NCBI GenBank assembly: GCA_016801845.1
Contig: CM028912.1
Location: forward strand, 3,015,001 to 3,079,000
Reading direction: 5' to 3'
DNA length: 64,000 bases
From: Polydactylus sextarius
Lineage: Eukaryota > Chordata > Actinopteri > Polynemidae
Shown here one piece after another: positions 1 through 14,000 of this stretch (position 1 is the stretch's first letter; each line of letters opens with the position of its first letter). Below the pieces are notes generated by a model that worked only from the letters and a program-made list of their open reading frames with translations, did no database searches and was not told the origin of the DNA. A program made the position numbers and the translations under genes.

Positions 1-3020
<3,020 letters not shown>

Positions 3021-4567
3021 GTGAGAAACTTAAATATAATTTACATATACTGTTTAAGTCTTTAACTTGAGGATATACATAAGATACAGCTGTGTCAGGC
3101 ACCTGGAGAAAAATAAACTTACTGCTTAAGAAGCATTTCTACGCAGGAAACTGACATTTTTAAGTTGTTGAACACGAGAAACGTTGCTTTAAAGTTGCTT
3201 GTTTTGCCATATTTAAAAGCATTGGCTCCAGTCTCTTTGGCAGGTGATGCCTGTGTTTTTTTTTTTTTTTTTTTTAAGAGCAGTTCAGCATTTTCTTTTT
3301 TTAGGAAATACACATCCTGTTTCATGTCAGGAATTATTTAGATGAAAAGATCAATACTGTGTTCGAGCAGCAAGTTTAACTTTCATAAAAACTGGAAACA
3401 AAGAGAAACAAGTAGCAAAACAATCTCCAACGTTAGCTCCTTTAAACACACAAACACACAATAAGATATTTATGCAGTTTGTAACAGTCTGTAGCTGGTT
3501 AGCATCAACTAACCATCTACAGATATGAAGTGATAAAACGCCCCGAAAACACAAAGAAATCACAGAGGAAATGATTAAAATCTGAGGAGCAGGACGTCAT
3601 TTTTCATCGCTTTGTTTCCTTTAATCATCTGGTGTTTAACCTTTTATCTGCCAGCGAAACAGTGATTAAGAAGGAGGCGTCATTAATCACTTTAAATGAC
3701 GTCACTGTTCACGTTGGATTTACTGCTGACACTGACTTCTCTCTCTGTCTCCGTCTGACTAATTAAACAGAGGATCTGAGAGCTGCCAGAGGGGATGTTG
3801 TGGAAGGAAAAAAAAAACATCAGAGAAACAAACAAAGTGAAAACAGATCTGAGAGAAAAAGAGGAGGAAGAGGAAGAGCAGCAGGAAGCTTCTCTGGACG
3901 TCACGTCTGAAAATCAACCGACGAAGCGACGCACAGCATCTCCGACACGTCACCACCGACCGAAATATGATTTCTTCACAATAAATAAACGGAAAATAAA
4001 CGGTTAATATACATATGTTATATACGCAGAACTGCACTGTCATGGCCGCCATGTTTCTTTCTGCTTTCACAAAAAAAAACAGCGTGAAATGATCACACGG
4101 GTCACATGAGACAGCGAGAGCAGCGTCACTAAAACAAAACACTCAACAGCAGCTTCTGAATAAGTTTTTTATCATCAACAGTGACACGGGTCCAAAAACA
4201 ACAAAACTGGCAACGAATATTTGTGGCAAAGAGGCGAACTCACATTTAATTTAACAGGTTTAAATGTACATTTAAACATGTTACATTTTGTGACAAAATA
4301 ATTATGAAATGTAATAAAAAAAAGTTAAAATTTGTCTTTGATGCTTTTGTAAAGATTCAGATGTTGATTCTCTCCGATCGATCGTCCTGTCAAAACTCCT
4401 CTGAGCAGGTTCGATCCTGTACGAGACAAGAGCGCCACCTTGCTTTTAAAGTAGATGTCAGCTCTGTAAAAGTATCGTCAAATGTTTCAGTATTTCCGCT
4501 GAGTGTTTTCCCACGTAGCAGCCACATGATCGTCCTGGTTTGAAGTGACAATTTTTTTTTTTTCCCT
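3021..4567. other. Interval between nms and pdcl3 (convergent 3' ends)
   Basis: Non-coding as far as can be read. It should hold the nms terminal exon(s) and 3' UTR on the + strand and the pdcl3 3' UTR on the - strand. A possible acceptor at 3770 leads to Arg-Ile-stop in the nms frame, so it could supply a terminal exon without a neuromedin core. Low-complexity T tracts occur around 3257-3275. A TTTAAT near 4236 would be an ATTAAA poly(A) signal for pdcl3. No FRPRN-like coding stretch was found. Confidence 0.5.
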
Positions 4568-7362
4568 CTAATAGTCCTCGTCCTCAGACTCACTGTCCTT
4601 TCGCGTAGGAAGCGAACATCTGATCGATGACATGAGCTTGTCTTCAATCTGCTTCTTGGGGTTTTCCTCTAAGTCTGTCTTCACTGCTCCGGTCTCTGAT
4701 AACCTCCACTCCAGCTCTGACACAGAAACAAGACAAGTTACAAACACTTCACTAAAATATGTTCAAATGTACAGGATGTGACTTTTCATTCAGGGTTTAT
4801 AGTGAACTAAATATTCAGTAAAAACTATGACTATAACTGTTTTTTTCCACCTTCAACTTTGAGGTTCATGCCTCCAAACACCAGTGGTCCGATGAACTGC
4901 GCCTTCATCTCGCCCTCGAAATAGACAAAGATGGTGGGCAGGTTGCGGTCGGGGTAGTTGGGGATGCAGGTGGTGGAGATGGACTTGAGGAACTTGGTCT
5001 GAGGAAACTTTCTGGCCAAAGCGCTCAGGTGTTGGTTGATCAGGGTGCACAGAGGGATGCTGGGAAATGACAAAAGATCAGGCAGAACCAGATCTGTTAG
5101 TCCTGTGATACATGTTTGTATCTTCACCAGAAGAAAAAGACTTTATTCCAACTGTCTGTGACTGAACCATTAGATTAACTGATAAAGCCAAAGACAGTAT
5201 TTAAACTTTTCTATCATAAAGTTCTTTTGATTAGTTTTCCCAAAACATCTTTTCACACGTAGGAGAACAAAACCACAGAACAAACAGAATCATCTGACAC
5301 ATTTTGTGCATCGTTTCATTCAGCATTCATGAGTGTAACTGAGACCTACCCCTGTTTGTAAAGATGCAGCACCACCCAGATCCCTTCTCCAGCCTGGTTA
5401 ACCTCTTTGACGTAGTCTTGTCCTGAGATTTCTCCGAGCTCCTTGAAGATGTTCTTCGTCTGAGCTGCTTTCCACTCAGCGAGACGCTTCTGTCTGCGAA
5501 GACAAACGACTCACGTCAGTGTCACTGATCGACTGAACTCAGCGTCGGTTCATTATGAGAAGTTCAGTCACAGATTCAAAAGATTCAGATCCAAGAACGA
5601 TGAGAACATATTTGACTTTTCACACCAACATTTCAAAGGCACCACTTTTACCTTTTCCACAACAGTGAAAAAGGTAACTCAACAACAAAAGCAACATTTT
5701 TGGAAACATTTCAAACAGTTACAGGTTAATACATAAGCATGACAGTTAGTCAGTGCACCAACCGCCTGTCACTCACCTGTACATCTCCATGGCAGCCTCA
5801 TCTTCCTCACCAAACTCATCTTCATTCTCCTCCAGCTCTTCCAGTGTCATACTCTCGTATGTTTTCACTGTGAAGAGAAACAAACACTCGTCTCAACTGA
5901 TTTCAAACGTAAAATTAATCTAAACTTGACTTTTACAGACACAACAAAACATTTGGTACAGAAAATGAATGGTTTTCACTTGTGCACTGATTTATTCAAC
6001 ACTTTAAACCATGTTTTCTGAGGTAGAAATCCATATTACGTCATGAGGAAACACTGATACTGATACTGATATGTCAAACTGTCTCTCTCTTACCGACAGA
6101 CTGCTGCTGAAGAGCCAGCTCCTCCTCTTCATCATCTTTAGGAATCTCTTTAGGAGGAAGAATTCCCTTCTTCCTCAGGATATCGTTCCACTCTGTGTCT
6201 TCATTTGGATCCTGGGAAAAAAACAATCAATCAATAAATTTTATCAAACAGACTCAGGTCCAGTAACACACACATAAGACAGGACAGATAAAAACATACA
6301 AACATTTCAGCAGGTGAACCCTCAGTCTGGATGTGTAGCAGGAAAACAGTTACTCTGGGTTTGTTTATGTTCTTGTTTATCACCTACGTCAGCTCCCAAA
6401 CTCTGGAATAAGTTGCCTTTAAACATTAGACCCTCTATCTCTCTTCTTGTTTTTAACTCTTTTAAAATCACATTTGTTCTCTTTTGGCTTTTACCAAATT
6501 GTGAGTTGAACTTGTACTCCTGGTTGTTGTTTACTGACTTTATGAGTGTTTTATGTTTGCTTTTGTAGATCTTTTATAGCTGTGTTGTATATATGTATAC
6601 ATATGTACCAGTATTTTTTGACTGTGTAATACTTTGATTCAACTCTGGGTTTTTAAATGTGCTTTACAGACAGAAGGATAGATATTTTATTAATCCTAAA
6701 GGGATATTTAAGGCATCCAGTAGTTTATACACATATAAATAAAGCTGGATGAACCAAACTGACAATATAAACATCACTGGTCCTGAGGACAAAACGAAGG
6801 AGTTTTATATTAATGTATCAAACTAATTTAAGAGGATTTATTTGCCACAGACATAAAACAGTGAAACTAACATCTCCAAATGAATAAATGAATATGTAAT
6901 TAAAACTCTCACAATTTTGTTATTATTGTAACTAATTACTCCTTTAAATAAAAAAAGAAAAAAACAGGAAGTTTGGGAACTAATGTAATTTTAACATTAG
7001 TGAGTCATGACTACAAATACGTCACGTGAAATATTTTATAATTTTAATAAAAAAGAAGCAGCAATTAATTTATTCACGTTTTCTTACATCATAACGAACT
7101 GTGTATAAATCGCCACCGCTCTATAACACGTTTATTTAATATAAATATTATTTTTAGTGTGTTTATCTTGGTTATGTGTTAAGGGTAAATCGGTCCTCTA
7201 GCTAACAGCGAAGCTAACATCACAAGTGTTAAACCGCCCGTCGTCGCTGCTAAGACACGTTTAACAAAATATCACATCGACAACAACCGACGTCAAAACG
7301 TCTCACTAATACACGTTAAACCACAGCGAGTAAAAGTGTTAAAAAGCTCAACTAACCTGCAT
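4568..7362 (-). CDS. pdcl3: Phosducin-like protein 3
   Basis: Complete gene with six coding exons on the minus strand: 7357-7362 (ATG CAG only), 6094-6211, 5777-5867, 5350-5493, 5059-4851 and 4716-4568. They join in phase to 717 nt (238 aa plus TAG), close to the 239 aa of human PDCL3. The protein starts MQDPNEDTEWNDILRKKGIL, has an acidic helical N-terminal third (EELEENEDEFGEEDEAAMEM), then a thioredoxin-fold domain from about residue 90 (HLYKQGIPLCTLI, ARKFPQTKFLKSISTTCIP, LPTIFVYFEGE, GPLVFGGMNLKVE), and ends in an acidic DSESEDEDY tail. The family consists of cytosolic/ER-associated co-chaperones that work with the CCT chaperonin; PDCL3 is also reported to stabilise VEGFR2. The two-codon first exon is notable and fits a 5' UTR exon that barely enters the coding sequence. 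The gene is divergent from tbc1d8 and convergent with nms. The distinction from PDCL2 rests on the C-terminal and N-terminal match. Confidence 0.96.
6320..6670 (+). mobile_element. LINE 3' end remnant in pdcl3 intron 1
   Basis: On the + strand, an open stretch reads APKLWNKLPLNIRPSISLLV, then FNSFKI. This is the C-terminal signature (APxLWNxLPxxIR-xxSLxxFKxxLKT) of reverse transcriptases of L2/Rex-type fish LINEs. It is followed by a tail with the usual TTAAATGTGCTTTACA-like 3' end near 6653-6670. Only the last part remains and no upstream reverse-transcriptase domain is present, so it is a 5'-truncated dead copy, antisense to pdcl3. Confidence 0.7.
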
Positions 7363-7413
7363 TTTTACAGATAAAGTCTCCTCTGAAATCACACCGCTGT
7401 TCTCCTCCCAGAC

Positions 7414-7419
7414 CCGGAA
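7414..7419 (-). promoter_or_regulatory. ETS-type site at pdcl3 5' end
   Basis: CCGGAA lies about 50 bp upstream of the pdcl3 ATG, in a short GC-rich stretch without a TATA box. It fits a housekeeping-type promoter. The transcription start cannot be placed exactly. Confidence 0.4.
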
Positions 7420-7669
7420 ACAGAAGGACCGAACACGGAGCGAGTCCGGCAGAAACACGGAAACATCCACTCACGGAAATAAACTAAAAACACGTCCGAG
7501 TTTAAATCAAAATCACTTTTAAAAAGTTAAATAAAAATTAAGATGTTTTCGGGTTTTTATATGAGGTGAAAAGTTGGTGATTTTATTTTTTTTAAAGAAG
7601 AGGAACAAATGTTTTACGAGTCGGATCATAATAAATGTGACACCGACTTCCTCTGGAGGCTCAATATGA

Positions 7670-7723
7670 CCATATAAGGAGAGGGAGCGCAGCATTCCAT
7701 TTGTGGCTCACACCAAACAGGTG
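7670..7723 (+). promoter_or_regulatory. CArG box, M-CAT and E-box cluster
   Basis: CCATATAAGG (7670-7679) is a perfect serum-response-factor CArG box, CC(A/T)6GG. CATTCCA (7693-7699) is a TEAD M-CAT element and CAGGTG (7718-7723) an E-box. All lie within 54 bp, about 310 bp upstream of the pdcl3 ATG. TATAAG within the CArG box could instead act as a TATA element. Confidence 0.35.
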
Positions 7724-7737
7724 GTGTGTTAGGCTGT

Positions 7738-7740
<3 letters not shown>

Positions 7741-7776
<36 letters not shown>

Positions 7777-7790
7777 TATATATATATATA
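7741..7790. repeat. (CA)n-(TA)n microsatellite
   Basis: About 17 CA units followed by about 8 TA units, just downstream of the CArG cluster. Confidence 0.95.
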
Positions 7791-9311
7791 CATTAACACT
7801 GTGAGTGTGTGAATAAACAAACTCACCACAACATGATGACGTCATTGTGTTTTATGGTTGTAAAGAAAATATTTTCACCAACAACTACACGTAGAAGATG
7901 TTACTAAAGTTTGATGATAAAATAAAATAGATTCCAAAATATGTCACTGTTTCTTTTCATTAAAATTGTTGTAAAAGACCAATTCTGACTAGTTTTATAA
8001 CTTAATAGAAGAACTGAATCTCTATTCTGTTTCTGATTCACTCGTCTTTCTAATTTCATTTTATTTTTTCACATTTAATGTGTATTTTTGGTTCCACGTT
8101 CTGTAAAGGAACCAAAACAAAGATAAACACACACAAAAAGACTCAAAAACTGCTATTGAGCTCGTATTTTTATGTTCAACAGAAACATAAGTTGAACAAT
8201 TTGAGACAAAAGTTTCATGAAATGTAACAGGAAAGTTAAATCTGTTAAATTCACGTCGCAGGTGGATGTTACGTAAATTAAAACAATTACATCCAGCACC
8301 AAGTAGAGCGTTTCAACAAAAAACTCATAAAGTCACAGGATCGATCCCTGCACAACAGCGCCACCTACATGTGAAACAATGAACTTACAGGTACAGGACT
8401 TTTATAAAATAGTTTTCTTTCATTTAAAATGAGTTTAATGTGACTTAAAGTTGTGTTATATTAAAGTAAAAGCTCTACACAGTAATTATTTCTTTATGAA
8501 ATCATGTTTTTTGTATTTTATACAGAAATTAGCTTCATATAAAGTAAAAAAGTACAATGTTTACACCTGTAAATTCCACTTTAAACACAGAAACATGTGA
8601 GTTTAATATTAAATTTATCAGGTTTTATTTGCTCAGACTAATATTTTGTGGCTTTTATTTGTGTTTATGTGTAAAAATACTCTGTTGTAACAGCGTAAGT
8701 GATTATTTTGATGAAAAAGTCTCAGAAAATATTAGAAACTAATAGAAAAATGTTGATTTTTTTCAGAATTTCCTCATTTGTTCCCCCCCTTTTTTTTTTT
8801 TTCAAACAACAGTCAATGGTCGAAGTAAAACATGTTTTTCTTGCTGTGATCAACATTCCTCTGATTCAGACATTTTAAGTGATTAAAGACAAACCCACAA
8901 TCTTCCTGTGTAAAGACACATTTCACAGTTTATCTAACACCAACATGTTTCAGCAGACTGAGTTAACTCTTTCATTACCCTCCTCCAACCACAGGTGCAG
9001 CATGAAAATGAGGAAGACTCACAGCATCAAGTTAAACCTGTTCATTCCCGCTCTGTTGTATCCATGTTAAAGTTATATCAGTTTATTTTTAATGCTGACT
9101 CGGCTGATTATATTATAGTTCCTGTTCTTGTTCTATTTTAACCTAATTTTATTTTATTTCATTAATAAGTTCAGTTTTTTTATGAGTGAAAACTAAAAGC
9201 AGCTTGTGACCATGTTTCCATGTGAATGAATGAGGGAAGTGAATCACAAAGAGTCTTTGTGTGAAAATCAACGCGCTGAAAACACCTGAACCCCGTGTGT
9301 CAACTCAACAG

Positions 9312-9349
9312 CCAATCACAGCCGAGCTAGTGGCTCTGAGCCGGAAGTA
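9312..9349 (+). promoter_or_regulatory. CCAAT box and ETS site, orphan promoter-like cluster
   Basis: GCCAATCAC (from 9311) is followed about 20 bp on by CCGGAAGTA (9341-9349), a spacing common in TATA-less vertebrate promoters. It is about 1.75 kb upstream of the tbc1d8 ATG and 1.95 kb from the pdcl3 ATG, so it may drive an unannotated first exon or non-coding RNA. Confidence 0.3.
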
Positions 9350-9664
9350 GAAATGCGGAAGACAAAGAAAATAAAATGAAGAGGTCTCACTCTGTCGCTG
9401 TTTTCCAGGAACCAGAAACTTGTTGACTGTTCCAGTTGTTTTAATTATTTTTATTAAATTCAGTTCAGTTTATGATGTTTTATGTCACAGTTGTTTATAA
9501 AATGGTTTATTACTGATGCTTAATTAACAATTATGTATAAAATACTATTACCACAACAACAAATAATAATAATATCTATTTTTAATGATGATAAATTAAA
9601 ATACATCTGAAAAATAAGAAATATTTGTTTTTATTAAAGATACATCTGCCAACTTGATGTATTT

Positions 9665-9670
<6 letters not shown>

Positions 9671-9701
<31 letters not shown>
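9671..9701. repeat. (TA)n microsatellite
   Basis: About 15 TA units in the pdcl3-tbc1d8 intergenic region. Confidence 0.95.
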
Positions 9702-9702
<1 letters not shown>

Positions 9703-9859
9703 CTATCCCTGTGAAAGCTCTACTTACTTGCGTGGTGGCATCACATTTGACATTTAACACTTTAAATTCACAATTTAAATAATAATGTGGTCACAGGATT
9801 TTTAAAAACTGTCCCTTAAAAAAATATTTAGTCGAAATCTTGTGATATCTCCTGTGTGT

Positions 9860-10480
9860 AATTAGTGGTGGTATCTTTTTTCAAGACACCACTAGGGGGC
9901 ACCAAACTTTATATGTTAAATACTTAATATAACTAAAATGTCTTTGTTTATAAATAAACAAAACATGTTAGATAACTTGCGGTGCTTTTTGATGTGTCAA
10001 ATTTGACGAGATGTGTTTTTTTATATAACACCACCAGGGGGCATCACATTTTAAACTTTAAATCCATAATTAAATTCATAGATCTTTTAACAATAATAAT
10101 AGTAATAATCCCTAAGAAAGGTTAACTAACATGATGTTACATGATAACATGATCTGCTTTTATCTAAACAAAACTTTACGCTTTAAATTCTTATGTCAAT
10201 TAACTTTTATTTTTTCTTTTTCTTTTGAGTTTCTGTCCGATGTTTCAAATCTGCAGACGTCTTTTTTATCACACCACTAGGGGGCACCAAACTTTATACT
10301 TTAAATGCTTATGGCAATTAAAGTTTCTTTGATTACAGAGATTATGTAATAGTAGTAGTAGTAGTAATAATAATAATAATAATAAAACGCAGAATAATTT
10401 TTTGTTTTTGTCCAATGTGTCAAATCTTTAGGGATGTCTTTTATTATTACACCACTAGGGGGCACCAAACTTAACACGTT
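9860..10480 (+). repeat. Degenerate tandem repeat carrying four CTCF-like cores
   Basis: Four copies of CC-ACC-A(C/T)-AGGGGGCA lie at 9889-9900, 10031-10042, 10274-10285 and 10452-10463, all in the same orientation. They are flanked by related text: GATGTxTCAAATxT upstream of three of them, and ACCAAACTTTATAxxTTAAAT-like sequence downstream. The intervals between starts are 142, 243 and 178 bp. Each core fits the CTCF consensus CCASYAGRKGGC. It looks like a locally amplified unit, with insulator function possible. Confidence 0.6.
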
Positions 10481-10799
10481 GCTATGGTTATAGATATTTT
10501 AATAATTTTAAATTGTGCACCTTTAATTGGTTGGTTATAAGTCTGTTTATTTTGTTTATTTATTGTTGAAGTTTAGAATTATTTTTTTACAGATGTTTTT
10601 ATGCAAAAAAATAAGAAAAAAAACAATAAAACATCCGTGATGTTTTTGTTATTGTTCATTATTCTGTAACTGAAAATATTATTTTATGAAGAACAATAGT
10701 GAAACTTTCGGAGTGAAAGTGTAACAGAGTGAGACATCTTCTTGCATAGACGATCTTGGTGTTGGTGTTGGTGTGTACAGCTGCTGTAAATCGGGCGTG

Positions 10800-11092
10800 A
10801 GGGCGCAGACGTGAGGAAGTGTGATCCTGCAGCTGTCGGGAGCGCAGGACGATCATGGATCAAGCCGAGACTCCGCCGCTGTAGATCGACCGGGGCCGCT
10901 CCCGAACAACCGGAGGACCGGCGGAGGAAAGTCGACTTACCGCTGCTGCTGCTGCTGCTGCTGCTGCAGAGATCGAGACTGGCTGGTTTCTTCCCTTTCT
11001 CTCTGTCCCCCCCACCACCACCACCACCACCACCACCACCGGGTCCCTCCCTGCTCAGAGAAGAAGAAGAAAAAGAAGTAGAAGAAGAAGAA
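10800..11092 (+). other. tbc1d8 5' leader with triplet repeats
   Basis: A GC-rich leader upstream of the tbc1d8 ATG holds (CTG)9 at 10942-10968, a CCA repeat at about 11009-11040 and a GAA/AGA-rich stretch at about 11059-11092. The frame of tbc1d8 stays open upstream to at least 10811, but no in-frame ATG precedes 11093. Confidence 0.6.
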
Positions 11093-14000
11093 ATGTGGCT
11101 GAATCCGGAGGAAGTTTTGCTAAAAAACGCTCTGAAGCTCTGGGTGACCGAGAGGAGCAACGACTTCTTCCTCCTGCAGAGAAGAAGAGGCCACGGAGAG
11201 TCCACCGGCAAGATCACAGGTAAACAACAAACAAACAAACAACTAGAACTAAACTATGGCAACATTGTTTAAAACATCAGCTGATTGAGGAGCAGATGAA
11301 AACAAAAAACAAAAGAGGGGGTGTGTCTGAGAGAAATCAGCAAGTGTCTAAAGAGTTAACTAGATTAGTTCAACTATGATCCTTGATTATAATTAATCCT
11401 GGATCAGAGGTTCTAACAGGAAAGTCCCAGATCCTCAGGTTTTCTTTTTGTGTGTGTTTAACTGGAGCAACTGAAACTACAGTTACACTTATTTAGTCTT
11501 TTGTGTGTTTATTTTTTTCTTCCAATTAAGTCATCATATTATAACATGATGTCATGTGTTTACTGTAACACTAACAGGCGTTGATATCATTAGTGATTCA
11601 TCTTCTTTTAGGGGAAAAAAAAAGAAGCTTTAATTTGATTTATTTGATTTTTCTTTTACACGTCTCAGGTTTAAATCTGTCAAACTGATGCACATGATGA
11701 TGATGATTTTAGCTCAAATGTGCCTGGAAATTATGAAACAACTTTACTTTGATCATTAAAAAAAATATTCATCTGATAAATGATTTTAACTGAAACCAAC
11801 CAAGAGAAATGTAAACATCTGCCTCTTTACTCTTGTCTTAGACGGTTAATAACACAAAACAATCATTTTTTTAAAAGATATTATTCATTTATAAGTGTGT
11901 TATTATTCTCACTAACATGTTAAATAGATGGTTTAATTGAATTAAGTGTAAATATGATCTTTTCTTTCATAGTTTTCGAGCTTCTCGTTGTAGTTTCTTG
12001 TTGTAAAATGACAGTTTTCTCGTCGCTCTCTGCGATTCAGTTTCGTTGAATGTTGACGTTGGTTAAAATCCCTGCTCTATTATTAAAAACCTTCTTCCCA
12101 CGTGCTCGGTTGCAGCTGTGGTTTTGCTGTTTCCTTCGACCTGTTTCCTCCCTCTGTTACGTTTTTACAACAGATGATTTACTGTGACGAGAGACGTTTC
12201 GTTTCGTGTCATTAAACGACTCCAACTGAGCCTCGTCCTTATTCTCTTTCTTCTTCTTCCTTGTGGTGAAATCTCTTCTCATAAAAACAGAATAGTAGGA
12301 ACTTCCTGACCCGCTGCTCACTTCACTTCACTCACTTTGTGTGTTTGTTCCCGTTGTTCCCATGACGAGAGGGAGGGTCAAAGGTCAAGTCCTGTTGTCA
12401 TGTCGTTTGAAATTAACTAAACAAATGACCTTTACTTTGACTTCACTGGAAACCAGGACGGAGACGAATCATCTATTTTACAACACAGATTTCCCTTTAG
12501 TTTTTTTTTAAAGCTAAAATTCAAATCTGTTGAATCAAACTCTCCTTCTGTTATCACACTGGGGATGACATACTTAGAGCAGGATTTCTGAGCAGGGCTG
12601 GGCAACATAACATCTGCAGCTGATCAGTTCCTTCATACTGATCTGTGTCTTATTTCTGACTGAATATTTTTCTCTGTCAGACTCAAACACATTTAAAATA
12701 ACGTGTCACTCATGTAATGTTTCTGATAGTTTGAATTTAAAGCACAGTTGTTGTATAAAGTAGCTGAAAGTCTCATTAGTATAGAAGTACAGATACTAGA
12801 GTAGAAGTACACGGTGCCAGACTCACCAGGCCCATGTCCATGTCTGGCCCATGTACCTAAAACACAAGAACAGAAGAATATTATGAAGTTTATCCAGCAC
12901 TTTAAAACATGGAGCTACAACAATCTTCACAGACAATGTCTTAAATCTGAACTAAAGAACTAAAGTTGTTCTTTATTTATTAGTTTCTCCATCATCCACC
13001 TTTAAGATGGAGCCTCCATCAACCCTCAGACATGGTGTTGATGGTCTGAACAGTCACAGGTCGACTTAGAGTGAAAACACCACATTTACTTTCATCACTG
13101 ATTACTGATCAGAGAACAACTACTCCCCAAACATCCTGAAGTACAGTAGTGAAGTATTATTACTTTGTTACTATACAACACTGATAAAGCAACACAAACC
13201 AGAGATATAAAGCTGTTTAATTATGATACATTCATGAACTATTGGACTCGACAGCGTTGTAGACTCTGTGTTTCTTCCTTCAGACTTCATAAAGGTCGAC
13301 TGTAGCCTCCATGTCTCCACTAACAATGTGACCAGTAGTAGAGAAAGGTTCATATTGACCCTCGTCTCCTTTTCCTTCTCTTCTGGAAAGTGCAGCAGTG
13401 TAAACTCCTCCTGGGCTTTGCGGTGACAGACAGATTGGTTTTGTGTTGCCAGGCTGCCGGGTTCGCAGCCTCTGGCAGCTCGACTTTGACTCTTTTAAGA
13501 TGTGGTTTACATCTGGCTCGGAGCCAGATCTGTCTGCTGGAGCAGATTTTATCTTTAATCTCCACCACCTGCTTATGTTGAGACTGGTTATATATTCATT
13601 GTAGGAGCAGAGGACTGTTATATAAAATGAACAAAAAGAATATTTTTAAAGGTGAAAAAGCCTCTAGTGAATCTCATTCTGATTAAAAACCTTCAGGGTT
13701 AGTAACTCCCTTTTAGTTTTATGGTCTTGTCCTTTTATCCTCATGTCTCTGTGTTTTACAGTAGGGAGGTTTTTTTTCTTTTTATGTTTTTTGTACCGTG
13801 GCAGGCCAGAGATCAGGCTAGATAGAGATCCGTCCGCCCTCATCGTGCACAGTCATAACTCTGTAATGTGAGTCTGTACTTAGCTGTGGTGTTGAAGTTC
13901 AAAATAAAAGTGGGTGAAAAACATTCAAATCTGCCACTAGATTAAAAGTCACCAGTTTTATCTTTGAGCTGGTTTATATGTTCATATAAAACATCTATAA

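Larger units (their letters stand above)
7363..11092. other. Divergent intergenic region and 5' UTRs, pdcl3 to tbc1d8
   Basis: No coding exon was recognised. It holds the pdcl3 promoter (about 7363-7500), a CArG/M-CAT/E-box cluster (7670-7723), a (CA)n-(TA)n microsatellite (7741-7790), AT-rich DNA, a CCAAT plus ETS pair (9312-9349), a (TA)n run (9671-9701), four CTCF-like cores (9889-10463) and the GC-rich tbc1d8 5' leader with triplet repeats (10800-11092). In human NPAS2 and RPL31 lie between PDCL3 and TBC1D8 (from memory); no trace of either is visible here. Confidence 0.6.

Noticed and set aside
3795..4007. Lys/Glu-rich frame as a candidate nms terminal exon
   Set aside because: The frame after the acceptor at 3770 that joins nms stops at once, and no dibasic-RPRN-G motif is present.
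4400..4425. tRNA-like T-arm GCAGGTTCGATCCTGTAC
   Set aside because: No acceptor stem, D-arm or anticodon arm can be drawn around it. A similar GATCGATCC...CAGCGCCACCT stretch at 8340-8370 suggests a short dispersed repeat instead.
10684..11238. 184-aa minus-strand open frame over the tbc1d8 first exon
   Set aside because: Antisense shadow of triplet repeats (poly-Ser, poly-Gly) and of the true first exon; no splice or homology support.
10811..11272. 153-aa frame continuous with the tbc1d8 start
   Set aside because: Its first codon is GTG, and the conserved family start MWLxPEEV is at 11093; kept only as a low-interest finding.
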